Shown: positions 9,138 through 18,670, counted from the stretch's first letter. The stretch: 64,000 nt of DNA from CAYQUC01 sp964514215 (GCA_964514215.1 CAZEPW010000015.1:4277-68276); one strand, 5' to 3'. Program-made: numbers and translations. Notes: generated by a model from the letters alone, not told the origin.

Positions 9138-10508
9138 ATGAATATTTTTTTAAAACAATACAGCAAGTCACTAAAATGGGTGATTAGCATTTTAACAATG
9201 GTGGTGATAAGCACACCTGCTTATGCTGTCATTGAAGGGATATCCGACACAACAGTGGCAGGCGCACCTGTCTTTAATTTAACTGCAAGTGAAGGTTATA
9301 TAACAACGCCAGATGGTGATAGTTTGTTGATTTGGGGTTATGCAGCAGCCGGTGGTGTGATGCAGTATCCAGGGCCAACCATAATTGTAAATCAAGGTGA
9401 CGTGGTTACGGTTAATTTAACCAACAGTTTAAATGTGACGGTTCCTTTAGGTATTAAAACCTCAATGATTTTTCCTGGCCAACAAAATGTTACCGTAACA
9501 GGTGGAACGGCAGGGTTGATTACTAACGAAACAAGCGACCCTTTAGATGTTGTTACTTATACGTTTACAGCAACAACGCCTGGTACTTATATGTATCAAA
9601 GTGGCACTAGTCAAACAACTCAGTTAGAAATGGGCTTGATTGGCACTATCGTAGTACGACCAACTTTAGCTGCAACCATAACTGCTACACAGGCTTATGG
9701 CACAGCAGATACGGCATATGATTATGAGTATTTATTTGTTTTAACTGAAATGGATCCACAAGTTCATTATGCAATTGAATTTGCAAACAGTCTTGCTGAA
9801 GTTGAAGCAATTGACAATACTGAACATCATCCAGTGTTATGGTTTATCAATGGTCGTAATGGTCCCGATACCGTAGCACCTTCAAATGCACCGTATCTGC
9901 CTTATCAACCAATGGGCAGTTTGGTTCAGGTTCATCCGGGTGATACGGCATTAATCCGGTTTGTTAATGCCGGTCGCGATTTACATCCGTTCCACACTCA
10001 CGGTAATCATTTTAAAATGTTAGCGCGTGATGGTCGATTAATGCAAAGCAGTCCTGCGGCAAACAGTGTTGATTTAGCGCGTGAAGATTTCACTTTACAA
10101 GCTGTGCCCGGTGCAACATACGACGTATTATGGGGCTGGACTGGTGAAAAACTTGGCTGGGATATTCTTGGTGACGTTGCTGCTGATCCTGCATCTGCAC
10201 ATACCTGTGACACACCAAATGGTTATGACACGGTTACAAAAGAATATTGTCCTGATCATAATAAACCCTTTCCAACAACACGCACCAACCAAGCGGAACT
10301 TTCCTTTGGTGGTTATTACAGTGGTAGCCCGTTTTTAGGTGCATTTGCTAATCTTCCTCCTGGTGAAGGTGGTTTAAATTTAAATGGTGGTATGTTCTAT
10401 ATGTGGCATTCACATAATGAAAGAGAAATTGTTAATAATGATATCTACCCTGGTGGCATGTTAACAATGATGGTCGTTGAGCCTTTCAACGTCGTAATAC
10501 CTAAATAG
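9138..10508 (+). CDS. Multicopper oxidase-like protein B (other half of the trinuclear site)
   Basis: 456 residues, start supported by AGGAG 9 bases upstream, Sec signal peptide ending near AYA. It has two cupredoxin domains. In domain 1 the position of the HCH motif reads MYQSGTSQTTQLEMG, so the ligands are lost. Domain 2 carries HPFHTHG (H283, H286, H288) and MWHSHNE (H424, H426), the HxxHxH and HxH trinuclear-cluster motifs, but no Cys for a type-1 copper. The ligand sets of proteins A and B are complementary: A brings type-1 copper and half the trinuclear ligands, B brings the rest. Multicopper oxidases build the trinuclear cluster at an interface between two cupredoxin domains, so an A-B heteromer is the simplest reading. 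The substrate is unknown; resemblance in overall domain number to six-domain MnxG-like oxidases makes a metal such as Mn(II) one possibility. Confidence 0.88.
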   Translation: MNIFLKQYSKSLKWVISILTMVVISTPAYAVIEGISDTTVAGAPVFNLTASEGYITTPDGDSLLIWGYAAAGGVMQYPGPTIIVNQGDVVTVNLTNSLNVTVPLGIKTSMIFPGQQNVTVTGGTAGLITNETSDPLDVVTYTFTATTPGTYMYQSGTSQTTQLEMGLIGTIVVRPTLAATITATQAYGTADTAYDYEYLFVLTEMDPQVHYAIEFANSLAEVEAIDNTEHHPVLWFINGRNGPDTVAPSNAPYLPYQPMGSLVQVHPGDTALIRFVNAGRDLHPFHTHGNHFKMLARDGRLMQSSPAANSVDLAREDFTLQAVPGATYDVLWGWTGEKLGWDILGDVAADPASAHTCDTPNGYDTVTKEYCPDHNKPFPTTRTNQAELSFGGYYSGSPFLGAFANLPPGEGGLNLNGGMFYMWHSHNEREIVNNDIYPGGMLTMMVVEPFNVVIPK

Positions 10509-10518
10509 GGGGAGAGAC

Positions 10519-11754
10519 ATGAAATTTAACAAATTAAAAACTAAACCTATGTTAAAGCAAGGATTAATGTTATCTGCCTTATTAGCAGCATCAATCCAAG
10601 CTAATGCTGCAGTACAAAATTTATGTACGGGCGTTGTGACGAAACAAATGCCTGATGGTGTTCAGGTTGTTATGTGGGGTTATGGTTTTGATGATGCTAG
10701 TGCAACGTGTAGTTCAGCAACAGTACCTGGACCGGAGATTATTGTTCCCGTTGGTGATACCGCTTTAACTATCAATTTACGTAATACTTTACCGGATTCC
10801 GTATCGGTTACAATACCGGGGTTAACAACACCAACCGCTGTAGTGCCAGTACGAAATGCCAATGGTCGTGTTCGTTCGTTTACACACGAAACGGCAGCAG
10901 GTGCAACCGGTGTTTATGACTTCACTGTGAAACCGGGTACATACTTGTATCAATCCGGAACCCATATTGCAAAACAAATTCAACTGGGTTTATACGGAGC
11001 TGCGATTCAAGAAAATACTGCAGCAGTTGCAGCAACGGCAACAACTCCAGCAGTTAAAGCAACTGCTTATGCCGGTGTTTCGTTCGACCGTTCTGTTACA
11101 ATGCTTTATAGTGAAATAGATCCAACATTACACCAAGCAGTTGCTGACTTAACTTATGGCACGCCTGCGTATTCAAGTACTATTAACTTTAAACCAAGAT
11201 ATTTTTTAGTTAATGGTGAAGCCTATACTCTCGGAGTGGCGGCAACTGCAACAACACCATTAATACCTGCTACTGCTAAGATTTACGGCGGTTTACTTGG
11301 TTCAACTATATTGTTTCGTTTCTTAAATGCAGGACTTGAAAATCATGTTCCTATGATCAATGGACATCATGCGAGTATTGTTGCTGAATATGGCAATTTA
11401 TATCCATATCCACGTTCACAATATTCTGTGTTATTACCTGCTGGCCAAACTCGTGATGCGGTAATTACTGCTTCTGCTGCTGGTGATTTTTCAATATTTG
11501 ATCGTCGTATGCGATTATCGAACAGCAGTCAGGCGGGAATAGGTGGTCTGTATTCTGTGATAACCATCGCTGATGTTAATCCAAATACGTTTACTGCTGC
11601 AGATACGAGCGGCACTACAAATGTAGCCGGAGCTTCAAGTGTAAGTACTGGCGGCGGTTGTACTGTTCAACGAAATTCGCGTTTTGATCCACTAATGCCA
11701 TTACTTTTAGTGTTAGCATTAATTTATTTGGTAAGACGCATTCGATTTAAGTAA
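10519..11754 (+). CDS. Ligand-free cupredoxin-like protein C with GGGC C-terminal sorting tail
   Basis: 411 residues, strong GGGGAGA ribosome site, gap of only 10 bases after protein B. Signal peptide to about residue 30 (ANA). It has two cupredoxin-fold domains with the same skeleton as A and B (VPGPEIIVPVGD, GTYLYQSGTH, FRFLNAGLENHVPMINGHH), but none of the four copper-binding motifs is intact. The C-terminus has GGGC (Cys 381), SRFDPLMP, a hydrophobic helix and RRIRFK, the same tail as in the first protein of the operon. The most economical role is a structural subunit that anchors a three-subunit oxidase to the envelope. A, B and C together give six cupredoxin domains. It could alternatively bind another ligand; no enzyme activity can be inferred. 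Confidence 0.85.
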   Translation: MKFNKLKTKPMLKQGLMLSALLAASIQANAAVQNLCTGVVTKQMPDGVQVVMWGYGFDDASATCSSATVPGPEIIVPVGDTALTINLRNTLPDSVSVTIPGLTTPTAVVPVRNANGRVRSFTHETAAGATGVYDFTVKPGTYLYQSGTHIAKQIQLGLYGAAIQENTAAVAATATTPAVKATAYAGVSFDRSVTMLYSEIDPTLHQAVADLTYGTPAYSSTINFKPRYFLVNGEAYTLGVAATATTPLIPATAKIYGGLLGSTILFRFLNAGLENHVPMINGHHASIVAEYGNLYPYPRSQYSVLLPAGQTRDAVITASAAGDFSIFDRRMRLSNSSQAGIGGLYSVITIADVNPNTFTAADTSGTTNVAGASSVSTGGGCTVQRNSRFDPLMPLLLVLALIYLVRRIRFK

Positions 11755-11858
11755 GTTGTCATCGGTGTAAAGCGATATCATCGTTCTCAAACTTAAATTG
11801 ATTGTTGCATTGTTAGCAATACCGTACCATTTAATGCTTAATATAAAGGTTTAAATAT

Positions 11859-11898
11859 AATTCGGTAACCCTGTGTTGGGCTGCCGAATTTAGTTTTA
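11859..11898 (+). terminator. Probable terminator of the multicopper oxidase operon
   Basis: ATTCGG (11860-11865) pairs with CCGAAT (11884-11889), and CCC with GGG further in, around a 3x3 internal loop. The sequence TTTAGTTTT follows. It lies 105 bp after the last operon gene. Nothing else is recognised in 11755-12009. Confidence 0.6.
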
Positions 11899-12009
11899 GA
11901 ATTTATAAATCATTAAATAAAAATGTTTAATGTCAGATGGATTGGATGGATGTAATAAGTAAGTTGATCGCAAGGAAATAAATTTAAACTTGAAGTAGAG
12001 ACTTTATAA

Positions 12010-12618
12010 ATGAAATTAAAAATCAATACAGAAAATGTAATTTTTTCACAAACTTTATTGAATGGTGCAAAAGGACTGTTCACTATTACATTTATCTCAT
12101 CACTATTACTATCAGTTTCGTGTTCAAAAAATAACGAACCAAAAATAAAAATTAACACTGATATAGTAAAAACTCAAAAACAACTCGATAGTTTTGAAAA
12201 AACCAAGGCCATGAGACAAGCTCGCCGTGAAAAAGCACTTTCATCCATAAATTTGGGTTATGTAGATCAATCTAAAATTGTTAGTAATGGTGAAAAATTT
12301 GGCGTGAAAATTTTAGCAGCTAGGTTAACCGCCAAAAATTATATGCTCGACTTTCGTTTTCATATTAGCGATATTGAAAAAGCCAAGGATATTATGCAAC
12401 GAAAAATTCAAGCTAAATTAACGGTAGAAAAAGATAAATCAGAATTAGCCGTGCCAGTATCGTATAAATTAGGAGCGTTACGTCAGTCTGGTAATAATTT
12501 AGTTTCCAATAAAAATTATTTTATGTTTTTTGCTAATCCCGGTGGTCATGTTAAAGCTGGTGATTTAGTGACTTTTGAACTCGGTGGTTTTAAAGCCGAA
12601 CATATCACTGTGAATTAA
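12010..12618 (+). CDS. Exported protein of unknown function, possible lipoprotein
   Basis: 202 residues. A hydrophobic segment around residues 22-38 (GLFTITFISSLLLSVS) ends at Cys 39 followed by SKNNE. This resembles a lipoprotein signal, but the residue at -3 is Ser rather than Leu and the N-terminal lead is long. The mature part has a charged, helical start (about 55-85) and then an all-beta-looking domain (about 90-200) with no motif I can assign. It lies 255 bp after the oxidase operon terminator and 36 bp before the subtilase gene, so it is probably co-transcribed with the latter. I do not recognise the family. Confidence 0.75.
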   Translation: MKLKINTENVIFSQTLLNGAKGLFTITFISSLLLSVSCSKNNEPKIKINTDIVKTQKQLDSFEKTKAMRQARREKALSSINLGYVDQSKIVSNGEKFGVKILAARLTAKNYMLDFRFHISDIEKAKDIMQRKIQAKLTVEKDKSELAVPVSYKLGALRQSGNNLVSNKNYFMFFANPGGHVKAGDLVTFELGGFKAEHITVN

Positions 12619-12654
12619 AATCTAAAATAAAATTGGTAGCGTTTGAGAACTAAT

Positions 12655-14556
12655 ATGTATAAAAAAATTATAAGTATAATTATAATTAGTTTTTCAGGGT
12701 TCTTGTCGTTATCAAAAGTAACAATTATTCATGCTCAAGGAATTATAGTTCCAGAATTTCAACAAATTTTAAGTACCAGTAAAAAAACAGATCAAGTTGA
12801 TATTATTGTCAATTTTACCAATAGAGTTGATTTTCATACAACCAAACATAAAGGCAAACATAATCGTAGCAAGCTAATTCGAGCTGTTAAAATACAATCA
12901 GCGAAAAGCCAATTAGAGGTTATTCAATTTTTAGAAAAGAATAATATTTTTAATTATAAAAAATTGTGGCTGGTTAATTCATTAGCAATCACAGTTAGTG
13001 CGGATATGGTGTCACAAATTGCGACATTCGCAGATGTTTCTGAAATTCATGAAGACCATGTTATTACTTTAAACGCAACTACCACCAATGTTCCGGGTAT
13101 TCCTGAATTAAATATTGAACAAGTCAAAGCACCTGTTGTCTGGAGTAGAGGTTTTACCGGGCAAGGTGCGGTGATTGGTATTATAGGTAGTGGCGTTGAT
13201 GGCTACCATCCTGATTTAGCACCTCGTTTTCGTGGTGGTAATAATAGTTGGTTTGATGCGACTGATGATCCAAAAACTACAATACCTTTTGATGTTGATA
13301 AAGTTGCTTATCATGGCACTGGAGTGATGGGGATAGCACTTGGTGGCAACCAAAGTGGGTTAAATATCGGTGTTGCACCAGGCGCAAAATGGATTGCGGC
13401 TAAAATATTTTCATTGGATCCTAATACCAATACACTTATTTCGAGAGATCAAGATAGATTAGCAGCCTTTCAATGGATGTTAGATCCAGACGGCGATCCA
13501 AATACTCAAGATGCACCGGATGTTGTTAATAATTCTTGGAATTTGACAGCGGTTAATACCTGTGACACTGCTTATCAAGATTCAATTAATGCTTTAAAGG
13601 CTGCAGATATCTCAGTGGTCTTTTCTGCGGGAAATTCTGGACCAGGATTGAGTTCAAGTCTAAGTCCTGCAAATAATCAAAATACGATTTCAGTTGGCGC
13701 CGTTGATGACTCTTTAGTCATTGAGACTTATAGTAGTCGTGGTCCTACTCCAACATCGCCTGTTGGTTGTAGTTCAGTTGCGCCAACTGATGTTTATCCG
13801 AATATTGTTGCTCCAGGCTCAGCTGTTCTTACTGCGGATGGATCTTTAGCCGGCACTAGTCCAAATCCCTATACATTTCAAACCGGTACTTCTTTTGCAG
13901 CGCCGCATATTTCTGGTGCATTAGCCGTACTTAAAAGTGCATTTCCTAATAGTACTTCTGTTGCACGTGAAGATGCATTACGTATTGCTGCCAACATTAT
14001 CGATTTAGGAAAAACAGGTAATGATAATAGCTATGGTTGGGGTTTCTTAGATCTTGATGGAGCTTATCAAATTTTATTAAATGGTGCTGGTTTGGTGACG
14101 ACGGCGCCCTATGTTAAAAATCATTTAAATTCAATTGTTCCGGATTCAATTTCAACACCTATATTAGTATTAACCGATGCACTAGTTGATGCTCGAAAGG
14201 ATTCAACAAATAAAATTAACTTAAGTAGTGTCATTGTTATTTCAGAGCCGGTAAGCGGTATTGTTAGCATTGATGATATGACCGGTATTGTTAGTTATTC
14301 TCCGATGAAAGGTTTTATTGGCAGCGATAGTTTTACGTATACTGTTAGTGATATTTTGGGTAATACCTCAAACACTGGTTTGGTTAAATTAGTTGTGGAA
14401 GAGGCTGTTATTGTCCCCGTTGTTACTCCACCGGTCTCTAGTGGCGGTGGTGGTGGCTGTACATTACAGTTGAATTCGAAATTTGATCCCGTTATTCCAG
14501 TACTATTTTTATTGGTTATACTTTATATTACTTGGCGCAAAAAAGTTAAGCTATAA
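12655..14556 (+). CDS. Secreted subtilisin-like serine protease (S8) with GGGC C-terminal sorting tail
   Basis: ATG 12655 (GAGA 6 bases upstream) is preferred over the in-frame TTG at 12643, giving 633 residues and a clean signal peptide ending near HAQG. An I9-like propeptide (about 35-135) precedes the S8 catalytic domain. The triad is D182 (GSGVDG), H220 (HGTGV) and S413 (GTSFAAPH), with oxyanion-hole N327 (SAGNSGPG), so it should be active. A bacterial Ig/cadherin-like domain of the GxDSFTYTVSD type follows (about 515-580). The tail is GGGC (Cys 602), SKFDP, a hydrophobic helix and RKKVKL. Since the protein carries the same tail as the neighbouring surface proteins, it is expected to be retained at the same place; whether it processes its neighbours is unknown. 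Confidence 0.9.
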   Translation: MYKKIISIIIISFSGFLSLSKVTIIHAQGIIVPEFQQILSTSKKTDQVDIIVNFTNRVDFHTTKHKGKHNRSKLIRAVKIQSAKSQLEVIQFLEKNNIFNYKKLWLVNSLAITVSADMVSQIATFADVSEIHEDHVITLNATTTNVPGIPELNIEQVKAPVVWSRGFTGQGAVIGIIGSGVDGYHPDLAPRFRGGNNSWFDATDDPKTTIPFDVDKVAYHGTGVMGIALGGNQSGLNIGVAPGAKWIAAKIFSLDPNTNTLISRDQDRLAAFQWMLDPDGDPNTQDAPDVVNNSWNLTAVNTCDTAYQDSINALKAADISVVFSAGNSGPGLSSSLSPANNQNTISVGAVDDSLVIETYSSRGPTPTSPVGCSSVAPTDVYPNIVAPGSAVLTADGSLAGTSPNPYTFQTGTSFAAPHISGALAVLKSAFPNSTSVAREDALRIAANIIDLGKTGNDNSYGWGFLDLDGAYQILLNGAGLVTTAPYVKNHLNSIVPDSISTPILVLTDALVDARKDSTNKINLSSVIVISEPVSGIVSIDDMTGIVSYSPMKGFIGSDSFTYTVSDILGNTSNTGLVKLVVEEAVIVPVVTPPVSSGGGGGCTLQLNSKFDPVIPVLFLLVILYITWRKKVKL

Positions 14557-14858
14557 ATATCGTTTTCCTTTGCTCTATTATAAATTTCCCAGTATGTATT
14601 TTGAGTCATTAGTATGTTTAACTAATTTATAGGGTTTTAATTTACTAATATTTTGGAACGTTTTTAACTTTTATGTCGTTGTATTAAATAAGTCTAAATT
14701 ACAATAAAAGTTAGTGTTCTGAATTATTAATGACTTAATCTAAGCATAGATTAGTTAGCCATTTAAAATAGCAATATTATTATTTTCATCTTAGTTATTT
14801 AGGTAATTCCTAATTTTTACGGTAGTTATTTACGTTTTTCATTGGGAGTGTTTGAACT
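14557..14858. other. Intergenic region, no gene seen
   Basis: 302 bp of strongly AT-rich sequence between the subtilase and the FG-GAP/Calx-beta gene. No convincing ORF, hairpin terminator or operator was found. A ribosome site (GGGAG at about 14844) at its right end serves the next gene. Confidence 0.6.
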
Positions 14859-17477
14859 ATGAGAACTACGGTATTTTCAATAATAAATAATTTCAATAGA
14901 GCATTTAAATTTGAATATATTATTTTAAGTCTGATATTTTTATTTTTTAGCTTTATTCCTATTTTATCTTTTGCTGCACCAACATTCACCAGTAATAGCC
15001 AACAATTTGACTTAGGTGAATCGGGTTTAAATGATATGGTTGCTGCTGACTTTAATCAAGATGGTGTAATGGATGTCATTATTTCTGAATATGATGGTGG
15101 AGCCAATGGTAGCGGTGTTGCGGCGATTGAAATTCGTTTTGGTGATAGTACCGGTAGTGGTGATTTATCCAATAATTTGTCGCTGGCGGGTCCAACAACC
15201 GGTGATGGTTTAACATTTAATCCTGATGGGTTAGCCGTTGGTGATATTGATGGTGATGGTATATTAGATGTTGTTATTACCGCTGGTTTGACTGCACCTG
15301 ATTTAAATAATACTCATCTAAAAACGCTTATTTTTCGAGGTGAGATTACTGGTGCAGCCGATAATAAAAAATATACGTTACTTGCTGTCGCTCCTGTTGC
15401 AATAGTCACTCCAGTGCCAGCTCATGATGTCGTTATTGGTCAGTTTGATAATGATAGCTTTGTTGATGTGATCATTGCCCATGAGTTGGGCGTTAGTTTA
15501 TTTACAGGTACGGGTGGGGGAGCCTTTAGCGCAACTGAAATTCGCATTGCTATAGCAAGTTCATCCAATTATCCCAATAAACTTTTAGCTATTGATATAA
15601 ACAATGATCAGATTTTAGACATAGTAACTAATCGAGAAGTTTTACTTAATGATTATGCTGCCACGAAGACTTTTACTCGTCAAACTGCTTATGGCGATAT
15701 AAATAACCTTTCTGCAAAATTTAAAGCATTGACAGTAGGTGATTTTAATAATGATAAGTTAATCGATATTGCATACGTTTTATATTACGCAACGCTTGCA
15801 AAAAGTGAATTAGTTATACTGCAAGCTGAAACTACGAAATCAGGATTAAGTTATCTTCGAAAAACATCACCTAAAATTGCGGCAACGAATATTAGTGCGT
15901 TAGCATCTGGCGATATTGATCTTGATGGAAATATGGATGTTGTGATGACAGATTATATTCAAGATAGCGTTTATATTTTTGCTGGTGTTGGCGATGGAAC
16001 TTTTTCAATTCCTTCAAAAATTGTAATTACTCCCGCTATTAATGCTTTACCAACAATAAAACCTAAATTATTAGTTACACTAAAAGCTAATAATGATCGT
16101 TTATTGGATATTGTAACGGCTAATGATGTTGATGGTCAATCTTCATCATTGTCAACATTATTACAAAATGCCCCCGCTAATGAGATGGTGGTGTTTCAAC
16201 GACAAAATTATGAAACTCCAAAACCAGTTTCTAATCAAAATCTAACAATCACGGTTTCGCGTAAATACACTAGCGTTACGCCACCTGTTATTACGGTGTC
16301 TTATACAGTAAATAATGGTACTGCAATAAATGGTGTTGATTTTAATGCACCAACAACAGCCACTGACTTAGTCTTTAATGCAGGGCAATTAACGCAAATT
16401 TTTAATATTGAAATTTTAGCAACAAATGCTAATGTTGCAGTTAAAAATTTTACGGTTAATTTAAAGAATGCCAGTGGGTTACTTGTACCCGCTAATGAAG
16501 TGACTACGGTGGCGATTGTTAATAATAATATCGAGTTACCTTTGATTCGTTTTGATGCTGTAAATTTTGAAAGAAATGAAGACCGTGCGTTAACGAATGT
16601 ATTTGTATCGGTAACTCGAACATTACCTATCGATTTTCAAAACACCAAAACATCGGTTTACTTGTCAACTCAAGCTTTAACGGGAACATCAGCAGCGACT
16701 GCTGGTGCTGATTTTACGCCAATCATTGCAGCTAAACTTTTAGCGCCTAATATAGTTTTTACTGGAAATCAGACAACAACGAAGCTCATTGTTCCAATTG
16801 AAATTATTAATGACAATCTTATCGAGGGAACCGAAACGTTTCGAGTTTTTTTAAGCCAAGCATTAAATGGTAGTATCGCTAGTACTAATTACGCGACTGT
16901 GACTATTATTGATGATGATATAACACCACCAAATACAATACCGGTAACTTCTGGCATTTTTTCTTTAGATACGAACAATGTTTATAGTGTATCAGAGGAT
17001 AGTGGCGAGTTGATTATAAACGTTGTTAGACGTTCTGGTTCCACGGGTGCGGTCGTTTTGAATTATCTTGTGGTTGAAAATAGTGCTCAATTAGGTGTTG
17101 ATTTTAATGATAGTACTTTATCAATAGCAGCGAATACTCTGCATTTTGCGGATGGTGTAACCAGCATGCCGATTAGATTACAAATTGTTAATGACAATAT
17201 AATTGAGACAAATGAGGATTTTGCTATTTCATTAATATCAGTTGATCTTGGTGCTTTAGCTAAAACTGAAATTTTAAGAACGGTGACCATTGTAGACACC
17301 ACCGTTGGTGTTCCTATTGAAACGGCTAGTTTACCTAGCAGTGGCAGCAGCGGTGGAGGATGTAGCTTGCAAGACCAATCAGCGTTTGATCCAATGTTAT
17401 TTTTATTGTTTTTGTTTTCAATATTGTATTTTGTTGCAAAAAAAATAATCAACTTAATTAATCTCAGATCTGTCTAA
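14859..17477 (+). CDS. FG-GAP/VCBS and Calx-beta repeat surface protein with GGGC C-terminal sorting tail
   Basis: 872 residues. An N-terminal hydrophobic signal segment (about 20-42, ending near SFAA) is followed by a beta-propeller of FG-GAP/VCBS repeats. These are recognisable from calcium-binding-type loops DFNQDGVMDV, DIDGDGILDV, DFNNDKLIDI and DIDLDGNMDV, over about residues 50-440. Three Calx-beta domains follow (about 445-810), each ending in a TVTIIDDD-like strand. The tail is GGGC (Cys 835), SAFDP, a hydrophobic helix and basic residues; unlike the other three tails it lacks the Pro two residues after FDP. Such proteins are usually secreted adhesive or matrix components. It is the last of four proteins in 15 kb with this tail. 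Confidence 0.88.
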   Translation: MRTTVFSIINNFNRAFKFEYIILSLIFLFFSFIPILSFAAPTFTSNSQQFDLGESGLNDMVAADFNQDGVMDVIISEYDGGANGSGVAAIEIRFGDSTGSGDLSNNLSLAGPTTGDGLTFNPDGLAVGDIDGDGILDVVITAGLTAPDLNNTHLKTLIFRGEITGAADNKKYTLLAVAPVAIVTPVPAHDVVIGQFDNDSFVDVIIAHELGVSLFTGTGGGAFSATEIRIAIASSSNYPNKLLAIDINNDQILDIVTNREVLLNDYAATKTFTRQTAYGDINNLSAKFKALTVGDFNNDKLIDIAYVLYYATLAKSELVILQAETTKSGLSYLRKTSPKIAATNISALASGDIDLDGNMDVVMTDYIQDSVYIFAGVGDGTFSIPSKIVITPAINALPTIKPKLLVTLKANNDRLLDIVTANDVDGQSSSLSTLLQNAPANEMVVFQRQNYETPKPVSNQNLTITVSRKYTSVTPPVITVSYTVNNGTAINGVDFNAPTTATDLVFNAGQLTQIFNIEILATNANVAVKNFTVNLKNASGLLVPANEVTTVAIVNNNIELPLIRFDAVNFERNEDRALTNVFVSVTRTLPIDFQNTKTSVYLSTQALTGTSAATAGADFTPIIAAKLLAPNIVFTGNQTTTKLIVPIEIINDNLIEGTETFRVFLSQALNGSIASTNYATVTIIDDDITPPNTIPVTSGIFSLDTNNVYSVSEDSGELIINVVRRSGSTGAVVLNYLVVENSAQLGVDFNDSTLSIAANTLHFADGVTSMPIRLQIVNDNIIETNEDFAISLISVDLGALAKTEILRTVTIVDTTVGVPIETASLPSSGSSGGGCSLQDQSAFDPMLFLLFLFSILYFVAKKIINLINLRSV

Positions 17478-17857
17478 GGAAATACTATAAACTTTGGATA
17501 TTTTGTAAACACTTTAAGAGGGGATAAAATACATTGCGTAGCACTATATGGAATTGAAATGTAAGTTGAGGTTAAGTTAAGGGGATTGTGACTATCAGCT
17601 GTATTTCCGTTAAAATTATACGGGAATGATCTTTTTATTGTTATAGTCGTTTAAGTGTAGTTAGACAGCTTTTGCATATCAAAATATATTAATTTTCAGA
17701 AATTAATAGAATAGGCTTTATGTTTCATAATTTTAGTCGATATTATTCTAATACAAGCGTTTTTAGGATGTTATTTTTAGTAGAATAATGATCAAATCTG
17801 AAATACCATAGCGTCATTACTGAATACCGACAATTTTAAATGTAATTAGAGATATCA
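17478..17857. other. Intergenic region, no gene seen
   Basis: 380 bp separating the surface-protein region from housekeeping genes. It is AT-rich, without a convincing terminator hairpin, operator or small ORF with a ribosome site. Confidence 0.55.
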
Positions 17858-18670
17858 ATGAGTTATTTAGACGACTTACGAAAAAAATCAGGTTTTAAAA
17901 AAGCCGGTGAAGAGCAGCAGCGTTTAGCGCGTGAAAAGCGTGAACTATTTTATAAAGAGTCGATCATTCCTGCATTAAAAGAGCTTTATGGGTTTCTTAG
18001 TGAGGTTGTTGAGCATTTAAATTATCTCGAGCATGATATATTCGTTAATTACAAACTGGGCTCTTTAGGGCGTTTAAAAGATTTAAAGCAAGCGGATTAT
18101 TCTTTGTATGTTGATAGTCGTGATAACATGACGCAAATTATGATGAAATTCACGTGTGTCAAAGCAACACCAAAAAAACTGACTATCGAAGGCGAAAAAA
18201 ATGTTACTCGAATTTCTGATTACCTTAAAACAACGACCTTAGATTTTCAACAACAAAATGAATATGATCGGGTGCATACCATCGTTAGCGCCGACTTCAC
18301 TATTAAAGCAACGGTTCATGTTTGTTTTGAATTTACTGCTGATATCGATAATTCTTGTATTAGCCTCAAAGTGAAAAATTTCGAAGAGTTTGGGTTAAAA
18401 ACACGCCGGTTGCAAGTGACCGATGTAAAATCCGATTTTATGGATCATCTGGCACGTTACATCACACATCAAGTTGATGATTTTTTTGGTTTAGATATGG
18501 AAGATGATCTTAAAGCAAAGATTCAACAAAATTTGCAAATAGAAAAAAAACGACGTGCTAAAGAGTTGCAAGAAATTGAAAAAACAACCGAAATTGAAAG
18601 TGTTAAAGAAAAAGAGAAAAACTCAAATACATCGGTATTTCAACTTTTAAATAAATTCAAAAAAGATTAA
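17858..18670 (+). CDS. Cytoplasmic protein of unknown function
   Basis: 270 residues with no signal peptide or membrane segment. A charged N-terminal helix (about 10-60) leads into a central mixed domain (about 80-220) and a highly charged helical or coiled-coil C-terminus (about 225-260) rich in Lys and Glu. I do not recognise a family or motif. It is a single gene converging with the IscR-like regulator, 45 bp apart. The codon use looks like that of neighbouring genes and the size argues that it is real. Confidence 0.75.
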   Translation: MSYLDDLRKKSGFKKAGEEQQRLAREKRELFYKESIIPALKELYGFLSEVVEHLNYLEHDIFVNYKLGSLGRLKDLKQADYSLYVDSRDNMTQIMMKFTCVKATPKKLTIEGEKNVTRISDYLKTTTLDFQQQNEYDRVHTIVSADFTIKATVHVCFEFTADIDNSCISLKVKNFEEFGLKTRRLQVTDVKSDFMDHLARYITHQVDDFFGLDMEDDLKAKIQQNLQIEKKRRAKELQEIEKTTEIESVKEKEKNSNTSVFQLLNKFKKD

